Shown piece by piece: positions 1 through 6,080 of a DNA stretch of 14,603 nt; position 1 is the first letter of the stretch; every line of letters starts with the position of its first letter. The stretch is taken from assembly GCA_002284615.2 (NCBI GenBank), contig MU070635.1, forward strand, positions 13,028 to 27,630. The letters run 5' to 3'. The notes beneath the pieces were generated by a model. The model did not search any database. It saw only the letters and a program-made list of their open reading frames with translations, and was not told the DNA's origin. The stretch comes from Dunaliella salina. Lineage: Eukaryota; Chlorophyta; Chlorophyceae; Chlamydomonadales; Dunaliellaceae. Position numbers and translations under genes: made by a program.

Positions 1-360
1 TAGAAAGTGCAATCAAGCGCTCGACAGAGAAGGACAAGAAGTGCTAGTTGAGGCAAACGAGCGCAAGAAACCAGCAACGAGCGCTAGAAAGTGTAATCAA
101 GCGCTCGACAGAGCAGTTCAGGGAGCGCTAGTTACGTCAAACGAGCGCTAGAGAGCATCATCGAGCGCACGAAGCTGCTTACGTGCACGCAGAGGCGTCC
201 TCCGTCGAGCGCTAGAACCTTACATCTAGCGCACGACTGAGTAACGAGCGCTCGCTTTCAAATGACGTCTAACGTTAGTTGGTACCTTCTAGCGCTCGAC
301 AGGATGCCCTGCATCAAGCGCTCGAAGGCTGCAATCGTGCGCTCGAAGATGCGTCTAGCA
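1..360. repeat. 84-bp higher-order satellite with palindromic AGCGCT core
   Basis: Cores of the form AGCGCT or a one-base variant begin at about 16, 40, 60, 80, 100, 124, 144, 164, 184 (weak), 208, 228, 247, 265 (weak), 291, 317 and 338. The spacing runs 24, 20, 20, 20 and then repeats, giving an 84-bp super-period of four sub-units of about 21 bp. Units one and two are the best preserved: the stretch from 1 realigns at 85 with few changes. The core is self-complementary and usually followed by CGA or AGA. No frame stays open through the array, so it is probably non-coding. It lies just beyond the readable end of the gypsy pol gene and may belong to that element's 3' region or be host satellite. 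Confidence 0.8.
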
Positions 361-409
361 GAAGTGGTTTCCCTGAGTGGTATTACAGGCAGGTCGTTGC
401 CATAAATTC

Positions 410-712
410 GTTAATGCGGGATTGTACTACAGGAGTATAGAAAATCGTCCTACCGGGTTCAAATCCGGCAAACCCAATATACCTTCCTAGCGCAACTTCT
501 GCTACACGATTGGCTGGCTCCCACAGCATCATGTCAGGAGGGACCTCCTCCACTGGTCTGCTCATCCTTGGTGGCGGAGGCAATTCTTCTGAAAAGTGCT
601 CCAACCCCAATAACCGCTTGGGCCCACGGGCTAGCAGCGGCGGCTGAGTCGGGGTGTCACCCTTGATGCCTTCAGGCTCCTGGACATGGGAAGTTGACCC
701 CCGCATCCTCAT
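410..712 (-). pseudogene. Pol C-terminal proline-rich tail after RNase H (remnant)
   Basis: This open stretch continues the RNase H reading in a shifted frame and carries proline-rich text (PPPPRMSRPVEEVPP). It does not match an integrase: there is no HHCC finger and no DDE core. Near 410 the sense appears to move to yet another frame that stays open to about 265, entering the satellite. The stretch at 528-590 is a near copy of 708-768, offset by 180 bp, so the linker contains an internal duplication. Comparing the two copies places a one-base loss at about 724, which explains the frame change between this piece and RNase H. The function of the tail is unknown, and it may be an extended linker whose integrase has been lost. 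Confidence 0.5.
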
Positions 713-1266
713 GCCAGGAGGGACTCCTCCGGCTCACGCGCCCTTGGCAGTGGAGGCAACTGTGGTTGGGATGGACCTACAGACATCTCCTTCTCCAAGG
801 CCCGCTGCTGCCTACGAGTCATCCCGGCCGCCACAACCCCCAAGGCTCTTACACAGATCACTGATTCGGGCGTAGCAGGGTCACATAGGAGTGGGTTGCG
901 GCTAACAGGATCTGCCGCATTCGTCTCGCCTTTGGCGTACTTAATGACAAACGGGAAGTGTGACAGAAATTCCATCCATCTTGCTTGTCTTCTTGATAGA
1001 TTAGGTTGTGTTTGCAAGTGGACTAGTGGGTGATGGTCCGTAATGAGCTCACACCCAATGGCGCCCTCCAGATAGCACCTCCAAACTTGCAAGGCATGAA
1101 CCAAGCCAAGCAATTCTTGCTCGCCCGTTGTGTACTTGAACTCAGCAGGGGAAAATTTTATGCTAGTGTACGCCACCACACGTCCATCCTGCATGAGTAC
1201 ACCTCCAGTGCCCACAACAGATGCATCAGTGTGCACCTGGAATGGCTTGTTTAGGTCAGGGATGGC
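709..1266 (-). pseudogene. pol: Ty3/gypsy Pol: RNase H domain
   Basis: This domain would remove the RNA strand of the RNA:DNA hybrid during reverse transcription. The acidic catalytic residues are all visible in order: Asp in HTDAS, Glu in TGEQELL, Asp in ITDHHPL and Asp in NAADPVSR. The order and flanking text (NLSRRQARWMEFLS) are those of gypsy RNase H. It is in the same frame as the RT core upstream, separated only by a TAA at 1267-1269, where the family normally has a hydrophobic residue before AIPDL. The domain is followed by a linker that reads on to the stop at 709-711. The domain itself looks undamaged, but the gene around it is not. Confidence 0.9.
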
Positions 1267-2058
1267 TTATACTGGCGCGCTAATGAGCCGCTTCTTAATC
1301 TCATTGAAGGCTTCCGCGACTGTGGTTTTGATGCGCTTGACAGAGCCATCAGCCTGAATCTTCTCTTGGACATACTCTATAAACCCAACATTGTTCCAGT
1401 CAATGGCTTTACTGGCAGGCTTCTCCTTTTTCTTGCTCTTTTTAGAGCTAGGGTTATCCTTCGGATTGCCAGTTTTCCTCTTGCCACTTTGGCCACACAA
1501 TGCTGTGAGAGGTGCCACCACCGTGCTCAAGTGTTCCACAAACTTGCGGAAATAATTGGCCAGCCCTAAGAAGGCTTGCAATTCCTTGAGGTTCTTGGGT
1601 AGCGGCCACTTCTCTATCACGGCAATTTTGGCGGGATCCACAAAGATGCTATCTTTCCCGACCACATGCCCGAGGAAGTGCAGCTCAGGCTTATTCAATT
1701 CACACTTGCTGAGCTTTGCCTTCAGCTCATACTTGCGAAACAACTCTAAAACAATCCGCAAATGTTGCTCATGCTCTTCAGGAGTACGGGACATGACGAG
1801 AATATCGTCCAAGTATACCAAAACAAATTTCCCGATGTACTCTTTCAAGAGCATGTTCATTGCCCTTTGAAATGTTGCAGGGGCATTGGTTAAGCCGAAG
1901 CACAAGACCTTGAATTTAAACTGGCCAAAAAGCGTGACCATTGCTGTCTTGGGCTTGTCCTCATCATTGATTCTGATTTGATGATAGCCACTCTGCAAGT
2001 CCTGTGAGGAGAAAATTGAGCAGCCTTGCAACTTGTCCAGCAGATCATCGTGAGCCAT
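1267..2058 (-). pseudogene. pol: Ty3/gypsy Pol: reverse transcriptase core, thumb and connection
   Basis: This is the polymerase that copies element RNA into cDNA in cytoplasmic particles. Residues 17-30 contain motif A (SSQDLQSGYHQIRI, catalytic Asp20). FGLTNAPATFQ lies at 54-64 and the YLDD active site at 82-85. LHFLGHVV (126-133) and LQAFLGLANYFRKFV (160-174) mark the thumb. Residues about 190-245 form an unusually long, lysine-rich insertion before the RNase H domain, including KKSKKKEK at 206-213. The fingers are missing: the text before motif A joins directly to a piece in another frame, which implies an internal deletion of roughly 40-50 residues compared with the family. The open frame ends at a TAA, beyond which RNase H continues in the same frame. 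Confidence 0.93.
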
Positions 2059-2251
2059 CTTCTATCTGCTTGTGCACTTCTAGCTCCTCCTCTCTTGTGA
2101 GCCAAAAAGGCCTTTTGTAGGTTGGCAGTGCTCCATCAATCAGCTTGATGGTGTGATTCACATCAAACCGGTGCGGAGGACACTCCTTGATAGGCTCAAA
2201 CACATCCTTAAAATCCTCCACAATTTGGTTGACTGTGCTTTGAGCTAGCAA
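2045..2251 (-). pseudogene. pol: Ty3/gypsy Pol: N-terminal edge of reverse transcriptase
   Basis: The 68-codon stretch contains FKDVFEP followed by HTIKLIDGALPTYKRP and LTREEELEVHKQIED. These match the conserved lead-in to gypsy RT (a phrase around DVF, then the HxIxL and P-x-RP stretch, then the helix with an E-x-x-KQI pattern). It is in a different frame from both the protease upstream and the RT core downstream. In intact relatives the next residues would be the fingers with the PSxSPxGAP and KKDGxxR motifs, and these are absent. The first codon of the open stretch is TTG, so this is not a real gene start but the continuation of Pol after a frame change near 2250. Confidence 0.85.
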
Positions 2252-2990
2252 GCCAGGGTTTCTTCAGGTGCCTCATTGCTTGCCCATGTAGTCATGAGAG
2301 TATGTTCTTCCATATCTTTTGCTTGCACCAGCATGAGCCAACTGGTCGCACCAGCTTTCTTTTTCTTGGCAGCTTGTTTTGCAGACAAAAAGTCATTTCC
2401 AGCTGCCTCTCGGATTTTGTAGGTGGAGCAGAGGATATTATGAGCATTCTTCTTCCATTTTGCTTGTCTCTTCTTCTCTTCTCCACCATCAGTTGGACCA
2501 TTCATCACAAGTCTCCCAATTTCACAGTCCAAATTTGCTCCAAACAATTTCAAGGCATACATGCCCACGATGATGTCAATGCCTTGCAACATATCAGGCA
2601 TGGCTTTCACACTCATTTCGAGCTTAGTGCCTTTTTGCCGCACCTTGTTTGGGTAGACCACCTTGCACCCTTGGCTACTCCTTTGTAAGAGGAGCGTGCC
2701 TCTACATTCCTTAGCCACAGAGAAGTTCTCATTGTTTGCTACCTTGATGCTCAGTGGTTTTGGTAACGTGTGGATTGCAAGCAAGGAATTTCCCTTTTCC
2801 ATTGCTCTAATTACCCATTTTTCACTCACAAAACAGGTGGAGGCTCTTGTATCAAAGAGCACTGAGCATCTCTCTCCTCCAAAGACTCCTTTAAACAAGA
2901 AGGCCTTCAGTATGCTTGGCCACCCCTAATGTATGGTCAGCATGTGGCACAAAAGAGGGAGCGGGGGAGTTGAAATTTTTACATTCAGTC
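2245..2990 (-). pseudogene. pol: Ty3/gypsy Pol: retropepsin-like aspartic protease
   Basis: The protease would cut Gag-Pol into mature proteins. The active-site signature is at residues 14-21 of the open stretch ending at 2898 and reads LFDTRAST. The family has Gly after Asp-Thr, so a Gly-to-Arg change (GGA to AGA) has probably inactivated it. IDIIVGMYAL further on fits the hydrophobic strand near the C-terminus of retropepsins. The next 60 or so residues are very rich in Lys and Ala and form a linker to RT. Pol text upstream of 2898 (about 2890-2990, containing PHADHTLGVAK) is in another frame, pointing to a one-base indel in the TTTAAA at about 2890. Confidence 0.8.
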
Positions 2991-3185
2991 ACCACCACCA
3001 AGGTTGAAAGGTTCACCGGTCTCTTCACCCTTCCAAGCATGCTCAGCAACAGAAGCAAGCAAAGACTCTAGCTTTACCTCTAGCTTCTGTCTCTTGGCAG
3101 CTTGTCCCTCATACTCTAGAGGGCCCTGCGCCCCAGCCCCTAGAGCAAGTTCCTATGCATACGCTGCTTGGTTCATTCCCGCCAC
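2985..3185 (-). pseudogene. gag: Gag C-terminal tail (coiled-coil-like)
   Basis: After the zinc knuckle, sense moves to another frame at about 3175. In that frame a charged helix-like stretch follows (KRQKLEVKLESLLASVAEH), ending GGGD before a TGA at 2985-2987. A TAG at 3153-3155 interrupts it and would be Gln if one base is reversed (CAG to TAG). The Pol-like frame overlaps this end: it starts one base further on and runs through the stop. That arrangement would fit expression of Pol by a +1 ribosomal frameshift, but the copy is so decayed that an indel explains it equally well. The helical tail might mediate Gag assembly; that is inference from composition only. Confidence 0.5.
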
Positions 3186-3432
3186 CATGCCTGCGGCGAT
3201 TGTTGCTGTTGTTGCTGATGTTGCCATTGCACTTCCTCTTCACACCTTGCCCACCTTTCTTGCTCTTGTTGGGGCAGTGTCGGGCCTGGTGACCAACTTC
3301 TCCGCACTCAAAGCACCCCCCCTGCATGTGGGTAGGAGCAAGATTCCTTTGAACCTCTTCTCTGCCCCTGCGGATTTTGCTCTCATGCCTTTTATTGGAC
3401 TGGTGCCTGTTTGATATTGCATTGACCATGTT
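3170..3432 (-). pseudogene. gag: Gag nucleocapsid: CCHC zinc knuckle
   Basis: The stretch carries one CX2CX4HX4C zinc knuckle (CFECGEVGHQARHC), the RNA-binding nucleocapsid motif of retroelement Gag, with basic residues on both sides (KIRRGREEVQRN before it, NKSKKGGQGVKRK after it). It then runs into an Asn-, Arg- and Gly-rich segment. It is in the same frame as the Gag core, separated by a single TAG at 3433-3435, probably a mutated CAG. The frame is lost just after RRRHGGG, where the sense moves to the next frame. It would have packaged element RNA in the particle. Confidence 0.9.
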
Positions 3433-4140
3433 CTAATGCAAGTCGTTCAGACTGGGTTGTGCATGGCCAGAGGCATGAGGCATGATAGAACGACTAGGCT
3501 TAGAGCCTACCGCATTGACAACGGTATGCATGCTACGGGGGTTTAACCTGCCCAACATGCGGGGTTCCAAGTTGACAGCATTGGTGATGCATGCATCCAA
3601 ATCATCCCAATTTCCACCCAGGAGAGGATTTGCACACCCTCTACGCAAGTCCGGGTGCGCACCCACGTGGGCTAAGCCAGAAATAAATTTGTCGCACAGG
3701 ACAATCACAGGCAGGTCTTGGTATGCCATCAGGGCCATGTTCCTGAATTGCGCTCCATACTCGAGCACAGACTGATTTCTTGATTGCTTGACTTCTCCCC
3801 TGGACAACTTTATGGTTGCCTCATACACAGGGTCATACAGGTCTGTGCCAATGAGCATGAAAATTATGTCAACAGCCTGCTCCCAACTCACCAGGCGACC
3901 CAAGCCTGCCTTCTCTGCACACAGTGTGAAGGCCCTGGAGAGGCGCCTCGACCAGGGGTCCCCAAAAGACAGGGGATCGAGGATTCTGCTTGGTCCAGCA
4001 GTTGCGCCTCTCTCGGGAGCCTTCGGTGACGGAGGTGGTCCAGGGTTCAAGCCCGGGTGGGCGGACCTTTGGAGGTTCAATACGTTGTTTGCAGCAAGGT
4101 TGTTCCTCCGTGATGCTTGGGGGCTGGTCCCGCTTGCGTA
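3433..4140 (-). pseudogene. gag: Gag core (capsid-like) of Ty3/gypsy element
   Basis: The open stretch has the pattern of the retrotransposon Gag capsid region: WSRRLSRAF, then WEQAVDIIFMLIGTDLYDPVYEATIKL, then QSVLEYGAQFRNMALMAYQDLP, then FISGLAH. The last two are close to the family phrase in which a (S/N)-V-x-x-Y-x-x-x-F helix is followed by FxxGL. The segment before it is proline-rich (PGLNPGPPPSPKAPERG). Two frames compete between about 4085 and 4140, so the frame change from the Gag N-terminus lies there. The frame ends at TAG 3433-3435, after which the nucleocapsid continues. The start is not a true initiator. Confidence 0.8.
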
Positions 4141-4141
4141 G

Positions 4142-4207
4142 CTTTTCCTTTACCTTTTCCTTTTCCTTTCCTTTTCCTTTTCCTTTTCCTTTTCCTTTTC
4201 CTTTCCT
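4142..4207. repeat. (CCTTTT)n polypyrimidine tract inside gag
   Basis: About 65 bases consist only of C and T apart from one A, with a six-base period (TTTTCC) and a few interruptions. On the minus strand, the coding strand of gag, it reads as Lys-Gly and then Lys-Glu repeats in the same frame as the Gag N-terminus. An uninterrupted purine/pyrimidine mirror tract like this can adopt triplex DNA, and slippage in it could have caused the nearby frame change. Confidence 0.9.
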
Positions 4208-4750
4208 GGAGAGGCTGGGCTCTAGCAGGTTGTTCAAAGCCACAGCAAGATTTTGGTGCTAACGGAACTGGTCTGTTACAGCGTCCACTGCCTCGCCGTG
4301 TTGAACTCCTGTCTCGTGAACAACTGTCAGCAGCGGCCGCATGTGGTCTGCAAAGGCACGCTGCTCTGGCGCGGCCAGAGGGGCAGGAGGCTGCTGCCCC
4401 AAGGTATCCAGCCTTGCCACCACCTGCTGCAGACCTTGGCCCAAGCCCATGAAAGTCTGGGCTAGCAATGCAGGGTCCAAGGAGCTAGAGACTGTGGAAG
4501 GGCCAGCTCCAGAGGGCCCTTGAGCTGCGGGAGGGGGGTGGGTAACACCATGATCGAGGGGGGGGTCCTGGCGGGCGATATGGTCCATAACGTCTTGCGT
4601 AGTCCACGTACGAACTTCTAGCTCGTTGCCTTCACTGTCCCAGCCGTGGTCGTCGATGTGTATGGCGTGCCAGTAGCGCAGCTGCCAGTAAGCGGGCTCG
4701 CTGCCGGGGGACAGTGGTACCTCTCTGCGGCCAAGAAAGGTCTCGTCCAT
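4208..4750 (-). pseudogene. gag: Gag N-terminal region
   Basis: An ATG at 4748-4750 opens a 163-codon frame ending at TAG 4259-4261, and the same frame continues to the KG repeat. The text is acidic at first (HIDDHGWDSEGNELEV). It then becomes a Pro/Gly/Ala/Gln-rich stretch with a helix-like section (ALLAQTFMGLGQGLQQVVARLDTLG), typical of low-complexity Gag N-termini in plant and algal gypsy elements. There is no recognised domain. Assignment to gag rests on position, strand and continuity with the capsid and zinc-knuckle pieces. The ATG is the first in frame after the structured leader and is a reasonable authentic start. The TAG would be Gln or Trp with one change. Confidence 0.65.
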
Positions 4751-4838
4751 GCGGCAGAGGGCCGCAAGAGAAATGAAGGAAATGTTGCGATGCTAGGAAG
4801 GGACCGGTGAGCCCAAGATCCTTACCTCTGCTTCGCTA

Positions 4839-4862
4839 CCACTGCTACGACCGCAGCAGTGG
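4839..4862. other. Perfect 8-bp hairpin
   Basis: CCACTGCT at 4839-4846 is fully complementary to AGCAGTGG at 4855-4862, with an eight-base loop. It lies in the gypsy leader, about 90 bp before the Gag ATG on the minus strand. Confidence 0.8.
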
Positions 4863-4880
4863 CTAGTGAGACGGAACGTG

Positions 4881-4964
4881 GGGTATTAACGGCTAAGCTT
4901 TTAGGGATTTCATAAAGCTCTGGGAGTCGAACCCAGCCTACGACCCGGTCACCGTTAAATACCC
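4881..4964 (-). other. tRNA-like branched fold (cloverleaf-like inverted repeats)
   Basis: GGGTATTAACGG (4881-4892) pairs with CCGTTAAATACCC (4952-4964) with one bulged base. Inside this closing stem are two further hairpins: AGCTTTTA (4896-4903) with TAAAGCT (4913-4919), and CTGGG (4920-4924) with CCCAG (4932-4936), which encloses a seven-base loop. On the minus strand the last hairpin reads CTGGG-TTCGACT-CCCAG, a perfect tRNA T-arm. A three-base-pair mini-hairpin (GAC/GTC, 4942-4950) could make a fourth arm. It is not a standard tRNA gene: the closing stem is too long and no D-arm or anticodon arm fits. Confidence 0.6.
4923..4933 (-). promoter_or_regulatory. RNA polymerase III B-box-like motif
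   Basis: On the minus strand the eleven bases read GGTTCGACTCC, an exact match to the B-box consensus (GGTTCGANTCC). A possible A-box one base short of consensus (TGGCGAGTGG, plus positions 4991-5000) lies about 60 bp upstream in minus-strand sense. Whether it drives transcription is unknown. Confidence 0.4.
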
Positions 4965-5027
4965 GTAGATCCAAGATCTATGATCTCACACCACTCGCCA
5001 GCCACGCGCCATTACTATTACCAGTAA

Positions 5028-5753
5028 TTATCAAGCGTTATCGGCGAAGGTACAAACCTGTACGTAGCATTGCACATCGAGGAAAAATTCGCACTCTTGC
5101 ATCGCGACACACACAACATTTTCGAAGTCTGCAACCAACAAAGAACCATTACACCTAACATACAACCATACCTGCAACCCCTGCAACCAAAGATCCCAGG
5201 CTGGCGACACCTAACATACACAGATGGTAGCGTCATAAAGTCCAGCAACAAGAATACTCAGCAGGCAGGAGCAACCTTTTTCATCCTGGAAGACACCTCC
5301 TCCTCTGAAACTGTAAGCTGCACAATAAATCCCGAGGGCCATGGTCCCACTTATACTGTTAATAGAGCAGAACTCGCTGCAATTCTGATAGCTCTACAGC
5401 AAGGGCACACTTCAAGTGCGACCGACAGTTCTTCGGTACTTAATCAAATTAAAAACGAGCTTCTGAAACCCATGGATATGTCCACGCACTCACATACACC
5501 ACTGCTCAAAGAAATCGTAGCTTGCACTAATGCTTCAGAAGGCCCTGTCCACTTCTACAAAGTAAAAGCACACTGTGGCATCTTTGGTAATGAAAGCGCA
5601 GATGCCCTTGCTCATCAAGCAGCTACGCTACCTGATGAAGCTAATGCCTCACTCAACCAAGCAGAAACTCCTTTCTTTCATCTCTATTGGCTTGCTGCAT
5701 CTGTCATAACACAAAGCGCTCACACAGGAAACCTGGCCCTTTCAAACCTCTAG
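5028..5753 (+). pseudogene. LINE RNase H domain
   Basis: The four catalytic acids of type I RNase H are present in order. Numbered from the TTG at 5070, they are Asp52 in TYTDGSV, Glu101 in NRAELAAI, Asp119 in ATDSSSVL and Asp178 in GNESADALAHQA. HCGIFGNESADALA also carries the typical His-Gly-x-x-GNExAD loop. The domain would degrade the RNA template during target-primed reverse transcription. The frame is open back to a TAA at 5025-5027. Sequence upstream of GTNLYVALHIEEK has no homologous look, so the truncation point is about 5030-5050. The piece ends at a TAG that falls in a position (L-x-DKLK) where Trp is plausible. Confidence 0.9.
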
Positions 5754-6080
5754 GACAAACTGAAACAAGTAATGCATGAACAACACAAATTGGGAACAAC
5801 AAACTTCAACGCATACAGCCAAAATTGGCAGAGCTTGCTCAGGATGTCCAATGCGCACCCCATTGCCAATTCAAAAATTAGTAATGCTTTCTAGCACATG
5901 AAAGCTGTGACTCTTAAAGAACAAACCAATGTCCTCAAGTATCGAACGGACACCCTTTACAATGGCAAACATGCCAGACGCTTTAGTGGCTAGCCTGGGC
6001 CTTCTCTTTGCTCTCTTTGTGGTACACCTGATAGCACCTCCCATACCCTATTTAGGTGCACTACCCCACAGATAAATAGA
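5754..6080 (+). pseudogene. LINE linker with CX2CX7HX4C zinc finger
   Basis: This is in the same frame as the RNase H before it and the endonuclease after it. It contains VLKYRTDTLYNGKHARRF, a phrase characteristic of the region just ahead of the finger in algal non-LTR elements. The finger itself is CSLCGTPDSTSHTLFRC (6009-6059), with cysteines at 6009, 6018 and 6057 and histidine at 6042. CCHC fingers of this exact spacing precede the restriction-like endonuclease of R2-type elements, where they bind target DNA. TAG codons at 5892-5894 and 5991-5993 interrupt the frame. The first follows NAF and precedes HMKAV, again where Trp would fit. Confidence 0.8.

Larger units (their letters stand above)
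410..4750 (-). mobile_element. Degenerate Ty3/gypsy-type LTR retrotransposon (gag to RNase H)
   Basis: Reading right to left, the Gag, zinc knuckle, aspartic protease, reverse transcriptase and RNase H blocks appear in the order standard for Ty3/gypsy. The copy is dead: true in-frame stops lie at 4259-4261, 3433-3435, 3153-3155 and 1267-1269, and frame changes lie near 4100, 3175, 2890, 2250, 2050 and 720. No H2C2 zinc finger or DDE integrase core is visible downstream of RNase H. I could not identify a pair of long terminal repeats within the window, so the element's outer ends are unknown. It was probably a green-algal lineage, judging from the general look of the RT and RNase H. The family assignment is firm and the species is not. 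Confidence 0.9.
4751..5027 (-). other. Structured non-coding leader between the gypsy and LINE remnants
   Basis: There is no open frame of note. The stretch is upstream of the Gag ATG on the minus strand and directly precedes the truncated LINE on the plus strand. It contains an 8-bp hairpin (4839-4862), a branched fold closed by a 12-bp inverted repeat (4881-4964), and a small perfect hairpin (TAGATC-CAA-GATCTA, 4966-4980). It may be the 5' untranslated region or LTR edge of the gypsy element. No primer-binding site starting with TGG could be placed convincingly. Confidence 0.5.

Noticed and set aside
1..360. CRISPR array
   Set aside because: The repeats are too short, too variable and nested, there are no unique equal-length spacers, and the surroundings are eukaryotic retroelements.
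3004..3414. Plus-strand open frame of 136 codons
   Set aside because: It is the shadow of the gag nucleocapsid on the other strand.
4820..4830. 5' splice-site-like AG-GTAAG on the minus strand before gag
   Set aside because: No suitable acceptor at a reasonable distance before the Gag ATG; a short match expected by chance.
4913..4936. Primer-binding site complementary to a tRNA 3' end (plus strand TAAAGCT then CTGGGAGTCGAACC)
   Set aside because: It lacks the leading TGG that matches the CCA end, and it is on the wrong strand for the gypsy element.
4881..5012. A real tRNA gene on the minus strand (T-arm, possible A-box and a TTG loop in TAGATC-CAA-GATCTA)
   Set aside because: No D-arm pairs, the stretch between the anticodon-like and T arms is far too long, and the acceptor strands do not match. 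Kept only as tRNA-like.
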